Origin: a virus
Length of the DNA stretch: 29,555 bases
IMG/VR virus record: IMGVR_UViG_3300020455_000070
Location: 1-29,555 of that record
Strand: one strand, 5' to 3'
Of the stretch, positions 1 through 5,995 are shown in pieces. The translations under genes were made by a program, and so were the position numbers. Positions within the stretch are counted from its first letter, which is position 1, and every line of letters starts with the position of its first letter. The notes beneath the pieces are model-generated. The model saw only the letters and a program-made list of their open reading frames with translations, was not told where the DNA came from and did no database searches.

Positions 1-191
1 CTGTTATACATTACTAAAATAGCTTGATAGTCTATATTTTGACCGAAAGCCCATGCTGGCAAATATTCCGTTAACATTGTGCTTTTTTGATGTTGCGGCG
101 GCATAAAAAGCATCAAAAAAGGGTGCTTGTCTGTCAAAATCCAATCTTGCAAAATCTTACAGACAAATTTATGATGCCAATTGAATGAAAA
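1..191. repeat. Left copy of the contig-end overlap
   Basis: Bases 1-191 match 29365-29555 except at six positions (42, 54, 57, 72, 78, 114). All six are third codon positions of the terminase frame and are silent. This is best read as the overlap of a circular assembly built from closely related strains, not as an identical terminal repeat. Confidence 0.93.
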
Positions 192-305
192 TTCAGGCGG
201 CGAAAGGTACCGAAGGAAAGTAAAAAAACATTTTCTTGCCTTCCTTTTTTCCCTTTCGTGTAATAATTCTAAATATTGCCTTTTATTTATCTTTTCGCCT
301 TTCAA
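1..305 (-). CDS. terL: Terminase large subunit, N-terminal part (continues at 29555)
   Basis: This is the upstream end of the large terminase, cut by the contig break. Joining position 1 to 29364 leaves the frame open and gives a protein of about 491 residues, a normal length for the family. No ATG occurs in this frame before the in-frame stop at 339-341; TTG at 303-305 is my preferred start, TTG at 312-314 is an alternative. The segment contains FNWHHKFVCKILQDW, the aromatic and basic stretch usual just before the terminase ATPase motif. The start overlaps the end of the small terminase gene by about 20 bases, which fits translational coupling. The exact start is uncertain; the frame is not. 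Confidence 0.85.
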   Translation of the reverse strand, partial: MKGEKINKRQYLELLHEREKRKARKCFFTFLRYLSPPEFSFNWHHKFVCKILQDWILTDKHPFLMLFMPPQHQKSTMLTEYLPAWAFGQNIDYQAILVMYN

Positions 306-684
306 ACTGTTCAATTTGTGCCTGTATTTCTGCGTCTGTCAGGGTTTCTTTGTCAAGTTTCACTGTCGTTTCTTGCTTGTCTTTGTAGTTGTGGTTATTC
401 TTCAAGTCAAATATAGCCCCAGCGGCGCTGTAATTGCCTGAAAGAAGCCCTTCAATTTTACTTTGTTGTATTTGTAGCCTGGCTCTTTTTATAGTGTCCA
501 AAAAGGGCTTTTTATTTTTGTCTGTGTAACCTTCATAATTTAGCAAGCTTTGACGGCTTGTAAAGTCCAGGGCTAAACAAAGGCCTTCAATAGTCAAAGG
601 CCTGTTTTCTTCTTTCTGCTGGTCAAAATATGCCTGAACCTTTGCTTGAAATTCTTCTATTGTTTGAAGCTTTTTTTTTGCCAT
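283..684 (-). CDS. terS: Terminase small subunit (DNA recognition for packaging)
   Basis: A 133-residue protein immediately upstream of, and overlapping, the large terminase. Residues about 28-60 (RPLTIEGLCLALDFTSRQSL) form a helix-turn-helix typical of phage DNA-packaging proteins, and residues about 80-100 (SGNYSAAGAIFDLKNNHNY) match the conserved end of that domain. The C-terminus is charged and helical, as expected for oligomerisation and contact with the large subunit. By family it recognises the packaging site and forms a ring that delivers DNA to the motor. It starts 4 bases after the stop of the 125-residue gene upstream. Confidence 0.85.
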   Translation of the reverse strand: MAKKKLQTIEEFQAKVQAYFDQQKEENRPLTIEGLCLALDFTSRQSLLNYEGYTDKNKKPFLDTIKRARLQIQQSKIEGLLSGNYSAAGAIFDLKNNHNYKDKQETTVKLDKETLTDAEIQAQIEQFERRKDK

Positions 685-687
685 TTT

Positions 688-1065
688 TTATTTGTTTCTT
701 TCTTGGTGTGCCTGAATGCAAAGTTGAATAAACTTAGAAATTTCAATACCTATTTTTATTCCCTGTACAACTAATTTTTCAGAAGTTTCAGAATTTAATC
801 CTTTTACGTTTTTTGTAACGTCATTAATTATTGATTGGCTGTAAGATTCACTGTCTTTAAATTTAAGCCACTCTTCGGGAATATCTTTAAGCCCTTTAAT
901 AATTCCAGGCAATTTTATTGCATTGTCCCAAAGGGCCAAAGCTTCGGCAAAAGTGAATTTTTTATCTTCAAGGTCTTTAGCTATTTCAACACCTAATTCA
1001 ACAGCCCAATTTAAAGTATTTTGAAGGCTGTTTGTTTCTTTTTTTGCTTTTTTTTCTTTTTTCAT
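688..1065 (-). CDS. Unknown 125-residue protein upstream of terminase
   Basis: The protein begins with a Lys/Glu-rich stretch followed by predicted amphipathic helices (NWAVELGVEIAKDLEDKKFT; IKLPGIIKGLKDIPEEWLKF) and ends in another helix. No signal peptide, strong membrane segment or catalytic motif is visible. It lies between the lysis enzyme and small terminase, 4 bases before terS, so it should be expressed with the late genes. Helical proteins of this size are common beside lysis and packaging genes in Bacteroidota phages, but I cannot assign a role. Confidence 0.7.
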   Translation of the reverse strand: MKKEKKAKKETNSLQNTLNWAVELGVEIAKDLEDKKFTFAEALALWDNAIKLPGIIKGLKDIPEEWLKFKDSESYSQSIINDVTKNVKGLNSETSEKLVVQGIKIGIEISKFIQLCIQAHQERNK

Positions 1066-1113
1066 TTTATTTTATCTGTTTAAGTTGTTTATAATATACA
1101 AAAAAAAATTGTT

Positions 1114-1314
1114 TTAGTCGTCTTCTTGAAAAGTATTATTGAATTTACTTTGTAAAATTTCGTTTTCTGTTTGCCGGTCTTGAATTTTGCAGAATGTCAA
1201 AAGGCTATTCATTTTTTTGTGAAAATCAGCAATTAAATTTTCAAGCAAAATAATTCTTTCTTTTTGGTGCTGGTTTTCTTTAATCAGTATTTTTATTTTT
1301 TCGCTTTTGTTCAT
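1114..1314 (-). CDS. Small coiled-coil protein
   Basis: A 66-residue protein whose first 40 residues have heptad-like spacing (KIKILIKENQHQKERIILLE), followed by a polar tail ending in Glu-Asp-Asp. Its ATG directly abuts the stop of the glucosaminidase gene (1315), so it is probably translationally coupled to it. The pairing suggests an accessory to lysis, but there is no membrane segment or lipobox, so a spanin is not supported. Function unknown. Confidence 0.65.
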   Translation of the reverse strand: MNKSEKIKILIKENQHQKERIILLENLIADFHKKMNSLLTFCKIQDRQTENEILQSKFNNTFQEDD

Positions 1315-2124
1315 TTAATTAAATCTTTTCAAGTTGTATTTTTTAATTACTGCTTTTAATTTGTCAGCGTAACAGGTGCCTTTATAACAGCTTGTTGCAT
1401 AAACTGTGCCGCCGTTTTGAACGTGCTTTTTTGATTGCTCAACAGTCAAGCCGCCGCACAAAGCAAAAAGCCATTTTTCAAGGGTTGGCTTTCCTTTTAT
1501 TCGTTTTCTATATTTTAAAAGTAAATAGCTATGACTTCTTAAACAGTGCCATTTTGAAACGTAATTTGAAAACCTGTCTTTGTCGCTGTCATCTTTTGCA
1601 ATAGTGAAGCCTTTTGTAAATTTTCGGTTCTTTCTGTGCTTGTGTCCAAATAAATTATTTGAAGCGGCCAGCTTTGAAAGTCCAAAATTGCTTTCAATTA
1701 TTGCCTGTGCTATTACCAGGGCCGCCGGAATATCTTTAAATCTTTTCAAGTTGTATTCTTTTTGTGCTTCTTTGCCTATCCAATCAATAAAAATTTCAAT
1801 GTGTTTAACCTTCCAGGCTTTAAACCTGGCTTTTGTTTTTGGGTTTTTTATATGTTGGCCTTTCCATTCTGAAGAAGAAAGCCAAAGCGGCCGGCGTTGT
1901 GGTATTCCTGAATCGTTATATTTTGCGGCGGCTGGTTTTTTGTCGTGCCTTCCTGGGTAAATTTCTGCTTTTATTTTGCTGTGCTTTGTTGTCTTTTGTG
2001 CTGTTATATTTTGCGGCTGGTAAGCGTCATATTTATTTTTAAAGCTGCTAAAGCCGTAATAAATCAAAGTAAATACTAAAATAAAAACTAATAACTTTAA
2101 AATTCTATTAATTAGCTTAGTCAT
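1315..2124 (-). CDS. Membrane-anchored glucosaminidase (probable endolysin)
   Basis: A 269-residue peptidoglycan hydrolase of the glucosaminidase (LytG/FlgJ-like) type, which cleaves glycan strands next to N-acetylglucosamine. Residues 9-23 are a hydrophobic membrane anchor (signal-anchor type) after a short basic start. Residues about 40-105 are a basic linker. The catalytic domain starts near 110 and contains LVIAQAIIESNFGLSKLA, with Glu144 the likely acid, then SNNLFGHK and FSNYVSKW, the usual order. It is the first gene after a strong promoter at 2310-2342 and has two tandem copies of an AACACAACAA leader directly before its ATG. It probably lyses the host; the anchor could allow holin-controlled release. 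Confidence 0.85.
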   Translation of the reverse strand: MTKLINRILKLLVFILVFTLIYYGFSSFKNKYDAYQPQNITAQKTTKHSKIKAEIYPGRHDKKPAAAKYNDSGIPQRRPLWLSSSEWKGQHIKNPKTKARFKAWKVKHIEIFIDWIGKEAQKEYNLKRFKDIPAALVIAQAIIESNFGLSKLAASNNLFGHKHRKNRKFTKGFTIAKDDSDKDRFSNYVSKWHCLRSHSYLLLKYRKRIKGKPTLEKWLFALCGGLTVEQSKKHVQNGGTVYATSCYKGTCYADKLKAVIKKYNLKRFN

Positions 2125-2125
2125 T

Positions 2126-2146
2126 TTGTTGTGTTTTTGTTGTGTT
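2126..2146 (-). promoter_or_regulatory. Tandem AACACAACAA translation-leader motif
   Basis: In the sense direction two copies of AACACAACAA (2137-2146 and 2126-2135) stand just before the glucosaminidase ATG. The same 10-mer precedes five other starts (3679, 5359, 7549, 7977, 10844). Bacteroidota translation favours A-rich unstructured leaders rather than Shine-Dalgarno pairing, so this may be a translation enhancer; that role is inferred. Confidence 0.6.
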
Positions 2147-2160
2147 ATTAAAAATAAAAA

Positions 2161-2256
2161 AAGAAAAGCCGCTTTTAATAAGTTGAAACGACCTATTGAA
2201 ACAATCCTATTGTTAAAAAATTTAATTTGATTTAATTTAATTTTGCGGCTTTTCTT
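2161..2256. repeat. Perfect 12-bp inverted repeat, 72-base loop
   Basis: AAGAAAAGCCGC at 2161-2172 is the exact reverse complement of 2245-2256. The GC-rich core stands out in very AT-rich DNA. It lies in the leader between the promoter and the glucosaminidase ATG, so it can fold in the mRNA. Confidence 0.8.
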
Positions 2257-2266
2257 ATGTTTTAAA

Positions 2267-2353
2267 AAACAAAGGGCATGCCGTCACCTTATAAATATTT
2301 ACTATATATCAAACCTATTAAAAAATAAATTTATAAAACAAAGCCCTTTGTTT
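2267..2353. repeat. Perfect 11-bp inverted repeat flanking the promoter
   Basis: AAACAAAGGGC at 2267-2277 is the exact reverse complement of 2343-2353. The pair brackets the -33 and -7 boxes, with the right arm overlapping TTTG. This suggests paired operator half-sites or a looping repressor, though an RNA role is possible. Confidence 0.75.
2310..2342 (-). promoter_or_regulatory. Bacteroidota-type promoter for lysis/packaging genes
   Basis: On the minus strand TTTG (2342-2339) is followed after 21 bases by TAGGTTTG (2317-2310), an exact match to the TAnnTTTG -7 box with the -33 TTTG element. Transcription would start near 2300-2305 and run into the glucosaminidase, the packaging genes and possibly the whole late operon across the contig junction, because no other interval wide enough for a promoter follows until the head genes. 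Confidence 0.65.
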
Positions 2354-2458
2354 ATATCTTAAAAAAGGAAAAAAGAAATTTTAGTCTTAAAAAATTAAAT
2401 TATCTAATTAATGTTAGAAAAATAATAATTGTTTTTATTTCTTAATTCCTTTTATTTT

Positions 2459-2593
2459 TTAAACCTTTTGAAAAATCTTTTTACAATTTGAACATCTTAA
2501 TTTTTTTGTAAAATCACAGCCGGTTTTGTTTATAATTTGGCGTAGTAATTTTTCGCAAATTGGGCATTTTGGCCGCTTCTGTTTTTTATTCAT
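2459..2593 (-). CDS. 44-residue zinc-ribbon protein
   Basis: A short gene that is easy to miss. ATG at 2593-2591, TAA at 2461-2459, 45 codons without interruption. It encodes two Cys pairs in zinc-ribbon spacing, CPIC and CSNC, separated by about 18 residues, in a Lys-rich protein. Its start overlaps the end of the preceding gene by 8 bases, as expected in this tightly packed operon. Four well-spaced cysteines in such a short reading frame make a chance origin unlikely. Small zinc ribbons in phages often bind nucleic acid or RNA polymerase; the specific role is unknown. It is the last gene of the replication operon. Confidence 0.7.
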   Translation of the reverse strand: MNKKQKRPKCPICEKLLRQIINKTGCDFTKKLRCSNCKKIFQKV

Positions 2594-2810
2594 TTTGTAA
2601 ATTATAATTGTTTATGTCAAAAATTACAGCATCAAAATACAAAAATAATTCTGTTTTTGTTTTAAAAATCATTCTTTCTTTTTCTTGCCGGACAAAAACA
2701 AGCATTATTTCAGGATTAACAAAAACCGGTTCTTTGTCTTCAGGGCTTCCGGGCCTGTGCTTTTTTGCTGTTCTTATTTGCTTTGTATTTATTACCTGGC
2801 CTTCAATCAT
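2586..2810 (-). CDS. Unknown 74-residue protein of the replication operon
   Basis: The start overlaps the stop of the 290-residue replication gene by the four-base ATGA arrangement (2807-2810), showing translational coupling. The protein begins with a basic Lys/Arg/His stretch (TKQIRTAKKHRPGSPEDKEP), then has a beta-like hydrophobic segment (PEIMLVFVRQEKERMIF). No catalytic motif or membrane segment. Function unknown. Confidence 0.65.
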   Translation of the reverse strand: MIEGQVINTKQIRTAKKHRPGSPEDKEPVFVNPEIMLVFVRQEKERMIFKTKTELFLYFDAVIFDINNYNLQNE

Positions 2811-3679
2811 TTTAAAATACTTTTAATAATTAATAGCCGGCTATATTCATTAACAACAGCCGCTTTAAAGTTTTTAGTTTCAATCCCTTCTTTTAATTCT
2901 TTTAAAAGATTTCTAACTTGCATTTTTTCAGAAGCTTTTACTTCATTTTGAAGAAGCTTTTTTTTGTATTCGTTTTTTGTTTTTTGCTTTGCCTGGTTAT
3001 AAATTTCAAGCTTTTCTTTTTCTGTAAAGTCAATAATTTTTTCTTCAAGCAATATTTTTGCCCAAAATGCCTTAATTATGCCTTCTTTTAATTCTCCTTT
3101 GTCAATATACCTTTTTTTTATTTCGCTGTAAATTTGGGCTATTTGTTTTCTAATTTCAGTGTTTTTTGCTTCCTTGTTTACATCTTCAGCCCGGCTTTCT
3201 TCAATTTGCTTTAAATTTTCATATTTTGCTAAGCATTTTTTTCTAAATTCAATATAAGCTTTTAATACTTTGCCAAGTATTTGAACAGAAAATTTTCCGT
3301 AATAGGTTTCAATGTTAAGCCCTTGAAACCTTCCGGCGGCCGCCATTTTGAAAGCTTCTTTTAATTCTTCAGGCGCTAATTGTGGGAACATAGTACAAAC
3401 AAATTCAGCCGAAGCTTCAATAATTTGTTTGTTTTGTTCAGTTATCGGAATTTTAAAATTTGCGGCTGTGTAAGTATTTGCTAAAAAAAGAATTGCAAGC
3501 TTTAGGTTTTTATATAGTTCTTCTATTGCTTCGGGGTCGTTACTTTTTAAAATGCTTCTAATGTTGCAGATATTAGAGTTCAGTATTATTGAAATAGTCT
3601 TTGGTGGCGCTTGCACCTGTTGACAAATAGTCAGCATATTCTTTGTATAAGCTTTTTGTGTTGTCAGCTGTTTTTTCAT
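2807..3679 (-). CDS. Putative replication partner / helicase-loader-like protein
   Basis: A 290-residue, almost wholly helical, Lys/Glu-rich protein immediately downstream of the replication initiator and overlapping it by 107 bases. Residues about 90-125 (FPQLAPEELKEAFKMAAAGR, then GLNIETYYGKFSVQILGKVL) resemble the helical N-terminal part of proteins that load the replicative helicase. No Walker A is visible, so it is not a DnaC/DnaI-type ATPase; a lambda P-like or purely adaptor role is more likely. The C-terminal half (about 150-260) is likely coiled coil. The ATG is preceded directly by AACACAACAA (3681-3690). Function is inferred mainly from position. Confidence 0.55.
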   Translation of the reverse strand: MKKQLTTQKAYTKNMLTICQQVQAPPKTISIILNSNICNIRSILKSNDPEAIEELYKNLKLAILFLANTYTAANFKIPITEQNKQIIEASAEFVCTMFPQLAPEELKEAFKMAAAGRFQGLNIETYYGKFSVQILGKVLKAYIEFRKKCLAKYENLKQIEESRAEDVNKEAKNTEIRKQIAQIYSEIKKRYIDKGELKEGIIKAFWAKILLEEKIIDFTEKEKLEIYNQAKQKTKNEYKKKLLQNEVKASEKMQVRNLLKELKEGIETKNFKAAVVNEYSRLLIIKSILK

Positions 3680-4439
3680 TTTGTTGTGTTTTTTTGGTTT
3701 TATTAATTCTGTTTTTTGTCCATTGCGGATTAAAATTTGTATTTCCTTTTAAAATGCATTCTTCTATACTTTCAATTATTTCTTTGTTTGTAAATTCTTT
3801 TATTAATTTTTCAAACCTATAAACCTGTGCTTTTACTGTTGTGACATTTCCCCAGGAAGCGCCTTTTTTTTCTTCAAGATAACGCCAATATTTTAATATT
3901 TCATTTTTTAAAACCGGCTTGAATTCCGGCTTGAATTTAAAATTATTTAAGGTAATATCCAAAGCCGTTTTGTTTTCAAAAGAAAGAATTTTTTTATTTT
4001 GAATTTTTTCTTTTATAGTGTTTTCTTTATTATTCTTTCTTGTATTATTATTACTTGTATTATTCTTTTGTATAGAAGTTTTCTTCCTGGGGGGCTGGAA
4101 GCTTTCTTCCTGGGGGGTAGAAGTTTTCTTCCTGGGGCTGGAAGTTTCAAGCTTTGTTTCAGGTCTTATAATTGGCCAAATTTTTCTGTAAGTTCCGGCC
4201 GGGCTTCGTTGAATTTCAATTTTTATAAAGCCTTTATTTTCTAAAATTTGAAAGTTCTTTGAAATAGTTCTTTTTGTTGTTTCGTATAGTTCAGAAAAGT
4301 AAAAATTTGAAGCATTTGAAAAGCCCTTTTTATTTGAAAGTGCTGTGATTTCTGCAAACAAAATTTTTGCAATTGCTGGAATTTTTGCATATCTGACACA
4401 GGCCGGAAGTATAGCAAAATAATTCGGTTTTTCAATCAT
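3573..4439 (-). CDS. Replication initiator with N-terminal winged helix
   Basis: A 288-residue protein laid out like lambda O and related phage initiators. Residues about 1-90 form a winged helix (AKILFAEITALSNKKGF, then SELYETTKRTISKNFQILEN, then a wing GFIKIEIQRSPAGTYRKIW). Residues about 100-150 are a disordered basic linker with repeated PRKKTS units and an Asn/Lys-rich stretch. Residues about 155-250 form a helical C-terminal domain typical of primosomal partners (EILKYWRYLEEKKG; ECILKGNTNFNPQW). The linker DNA carries three iteron-like repeats followed by an AT-rich tract, so the gene probably contains the origin that its product binds. It overlaps the next gene by 107 bases. Confidence 0.72.
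   Translation of the reverse strand: MIEKPNYFAILPACVRYAKIPAIAKILFAEITALSNKKGFSNASNFYFSELYETTKRTISKNFQILENKGFIKIEIQRSPAGTYRKIWPIIRPETKLETSSPRKKTSTPQEESFQPPRKKTSIQKNNTSNNNTRKNNKENTIKEKIQNKKILSFENKTALDITLNNFKFKPEFKPVLKNEILKYWRYLEEKKGASWGNVTTVKAQVYRFEKLIKEFTNKEIIESIEECILKGNTNFNPQWTKNRINKTKKTQQNEKTADNTKSLYKEYADYLSTGASATKDYFNNTEL
3985..4147. other. Candidate replication origin: three iterons plus AT-rich tract
   Basis: Three copies of GAAGTTTTCTTCCTGGGG begin at 4075, 4098 and 4120 (one mismatch in the second), with a partial fourth start GAAGTTT at 4141. The spacing of 21-23 bp is about two helical turns. Each copy has the dyad GAAG-N4-CTTC. Directly next to them (3985-4072) is a strongly AT-rich tract that could melt. 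The whole lies inside the initiator gene between the DNA-binding and C-terminal domains, as in lambda O. Confidence 0.6.
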
Positions 4440-4761
4440 TTTAAAAGGGTGTTTGTAGCAAAAAAAAAGCCATTCAAAAGAAAAACAAAGGCCTGATTAG
4501 GGCAGCGGCAACAAAACACAACAATTGAAGCCTTCTTTGTTTTTCCTTCAAATAGCTTTTAAAACTATATTGAAATTTTATTTTCTTTTGGGTTGTGTTA
4601 GCTGTTAAGTAATCAATTTAACAGTAAAAACGGCGGCTTTAAAAATTCATCTCAATAAACATAGTTAAGAAAAAATTAAATAATTGCCGCCGCTATATTT
4701 TTACACCATACTAAAAATATAAAGCAATATACAAAAATATTTAAACACTTGTATTGTTTTA
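4440..4761. promoter_or_regulatory. 322-base interval with operator-like dyads and inverted repeats
   Basis: No gene fits here. It contains a perfect dyad CTGTTAA-N9-TTAACAG (4602-4624); a wide inverted repeat with GC core CGGCGGC/GCCGCCG (4631-4637 with 4686-4692, extended by 4624-4630 with 4698-4704); and a second with arms AAAAACAAAG/CTTTGTTTTT (4481-4490 with 4535-4544). In the minus direction both wide repeats are followed by T-rich runs and could attenuate. A -7-like TATTTTTG lies near 4740 without a clear -33 partner. It should control the replication operon starting at 4439. Confidence 0.6.
4602..4624. promoter_or_regulatory. Perfect 7-bp dyad, operator-like
   Basis: CTGTTAA and TTAACAG are separated by 9 bases, giving a 23-bp symmetric site in the leader of the replication operon and downstream of a possible small regulator gene (4762-5070). 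The size and symmetry suit a dimeric repressor; binding is inferred. Confidence 0.45.
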
Positions 4762-5070
4762 TTAAAAAATTTTAATTTTCCAATTTATATTAAAAAAATC
4801 CAAAAGCTTAATTTGTAATTTTGTGCTGATTGGCTGACCTTTTAAAATTTTTATTAAATTCCTGGAGCCAATAGGGAACGGGTTTTTTGCTTTGCCTTCT
4901 TTTATTTGGTTTGCTGTAATGCGTTTAAACTTTAAAATTTCGTTGATTTTAGCACTTATTATATTTTCGGCGTCTGTTTGTACCAAAGACAAAAAAGCGG
5001 CCTTAGTTTGGCGCTTTTCTTTTGGTGTTTGTAAGTCTAAAAGTTCGGTTAAATATTTTATTTGTTTCAT
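4762..5070 (-). CDS. Possible small DNA-binding regulator
   Basis: A 102-residue basic protein, the first gene after a strong terminator. The middle and C-terminal part (AKINEILKFKRITANQIKEG, then SRNLIKILKGQPISTKLQ) resembles a Cro/CI-type helix-turn-helix in which a helix pair is followed by a short recognition region, but the fit is loose. It is followed by 322 bases with operator-like dyads and then the replication initiator, a natural position for a regulator of replication. It lacks a cleavage or dimerisation domain, so it is not a typical CI repressor. Function is tentative. Confidence 0.5.
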   Translation of the reverse strand: MKQIKYLTELLDLQTPKEKRQTKAAFLSLVQTDAENIISAKINEILKFKRITANQIKEGKAKNPFPIGSRNLIKILKGQPISTKLQIKLLDFFNINWKIKIF

Positions 5071-5103
5071 TTGGTTTGATTTTTTTATTGTTTGAAAAAA
5101 AAT

Positions 5104-5121
5104 AGGAGGGTTACCCCTCCT
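5104..5121 (-). terminator. Rho-independent terminator
   Basis: A 7-bp GC-rich stem (5104-5110 AGGAGGG with 5115-5121 CCCTCCT) with a 4-base loop is followed in the minus direction by TATTTTTTTT. It ends the early operon 11 bases after the stop of the 75-residue gene. Confidence 0.85.
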
Positions 5122-5131
5122 TTGTTGATTG

Positions 5132-5359
5132 TTATTTTTTCCATCTTTTTGTTATTAATGTTTCTTGATTTATATAGCACCCAGAATCAAAATACCACTC
5201 TTTAACCTGTGTTCTTTTATGACCTTTTAATTTAACATTATTACAATAATATGTATTTGATGCCTTATGAGAATTTTCATTATATTGTTGCAATCTTTCA
5301 TATTTATAAGTGTTTCCATTTTCACCTTCAATTATTGTTGTATGCAGTAAGTAATTCAT
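5132..5359 (-). CDS. Unknown 75-residue early protein
   Basis: I chose the ATG at 5359-5357 because it follows the AACACAACAA leader (5374-5383) and the promoter at 5401-5432. A longer reading from 5431 would translate through the promoter. The product is polar and Tyr/Asn-rich, with alternating hydrophobic residues that suggest a small beta protein (LLHTTIIEGENGNTYKYERL; VKEWYFDSGCYINQETLITK). It is a single-gene transcription unit between a promoter and a terminator, so it may be strongly expressed early. Function unknown; takeover or anti-defence genes often have this setting. Confidence 0.65.
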   Translation of the reverse strand: MNYLLHTTIIEGENGNTYKYERLQQYNENSHKASNTYYCNNVKLKGHKRTQVKEWYFDSGCYINQETLITKRWKK

Positions 5360-5400
5360 AATTTTGATTTTTTTTGTTGTGTTAATAATTAAGTACAATA

Positions 5401-5432
5401 CGAATATCGAAAAAAAAACAATACCGCGCAAA
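5401..5432 (-). promoter_or_regulatory. Early promoter (degenerate -7 box)
   Basis: On the minus strand TTTG (5432-5429) is followed after exactly 20 bases by GATATTCG (5408-5401). Spacing and downstream sequence (ATTGTACTT then TTATTAACACAACAA) match the promoter at 8018-8049, so the two appear homologous. The -7 box is weaker than consensus. Confidence 0.5.
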
Positions 5433-5522
5433 TTTTTACGCGTTTTATTTCAATGTTTTTTTGTTTTATTTCATAAATACTTGATAATCAGTAAAACTTT
5501 TTTTAATTAAATTTTATATTTT

Positions 5523-5768
5523 TTAATACCAGGTTATTTTTTCGGGCTTTTTTTCAAAGAAATCAATAACAGCTTTAGCCAAATAAACAGCCATTTTAAA
5601 GACTTTAAAGACTTTAAAAAAGCCTTTCGCCGCTTTTATTTCTTTTGCAACCGGTAAGCATTCTATGAAAATTCGTTCTAAAAAGAAATGTATCTTTTCA
5701 TTTTCCATTTTTAAAAGCATGTTTTGCTGTTCCAGCTTTGCAATTTTTGCCTGTTGTTGTTTTTTCAT
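5523..5768 (-). CDS. Small coiled-coil / amphipathic-helix protein
   Basis: An 81-residue protein coupled to its upstream neighbour by a four-base overlap (5765-5768). Residues 1-30 are a short coiled coil (AKIAKLEQQNMLLKMENEKI); residues about 48-70 are a hydrophobic or amphipathic helix (FFKVFKVFKMAVYLAKAVID) that could touch membrane. The DNA encoding the KVFKVFK stretch contains a short tandem repeat of about 9 bases (around 5597-5620). Function unknown. Confidence 0.6.
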   Translation of the reverse strand: MKKQQQAKIAKLEQQNMLLKMENEKIHFFLERIFIECLPVAKEIKAAKGFFKVFKVFKMAVYLAKAVIDFFEKKPEKITWY

Positions 5769-5995
5769 TTTGTTTTTTTTAATCGTTTTAATTCTTTAAG
5801 TTTTAGCGCTTCAGCCTGTTTTATTTTGCTATTAATATTTTCTATTGCCTGGGCTGTTTCTTTGCTGAATTGGTGCTTTATTTCGTCGGCCGGGTGTTTG
5901 TGGTCTATTGCTTGGTATATTTCAAAACGTGCTTTGTTTTTCGGGTCATTATGATACAACCAGGAAGCAACCAAAGAAAGCCTTTTTTTAATCAT
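5765..5995 (-). CDS. Unknown 76-residue helical protein
   Basis: The protein is basic and helical, ending in a Lys-rich coiled coil (KIKQAEALKLKELKRLKKTK). The start overlaps the nuclease-like gene upstream by 8 bases and its stop overlaps the next ATG. No recognised motif. It is part of a run of six small early genes with the same tight coupling. Confidence 0.6.
   Translation of the reverse strand: MIKKRLSLVASWLYHNDPKNKARFEIYQAIDHKHPADEIKHQFSKETAQAIENINSKIKQAEALKLKELKRLKKTK

Larger units (their letters stand above)
2125..2458. other. 334-base regulatory interval with three wide inverted repeats
   Basis: No gene fits here. Three inverted repeats lie in a row: 2161-2172 with 2245-2256 (12/12 bp, 72-base loop), 2267-2277 with 2343-2353 (11/11 bp, 65-base loop) and 2367-2379 with 2437-2449 (11/13 bp, 57-base loop). 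The second encloses the promoter, its upstream arm covering the -33 box. In the minus direction the first ends in a T-rich run (2160-2153 side) and could act as an attenuator. Short AT-rich direct repeats (TTTAATTT) lie at 2221-2240. Confidence 0.7.

Noticed and set aside
1-191. True direct terminal repeat of a linear genome
   Set aside because: The two copies differ at six silent sites and lie inside terL; packaged terminal repeats are normally identical. Circular permutation with assembly overlap fits better.
5360-5431. Upstream extension of the 75-residue gene to 5431
   Set aside because: It would translate the promoter and leader; the hydrophobic N-terminus it adds (IVFFSIFVLYLI) is probably chance reading of AT-rich DNA.
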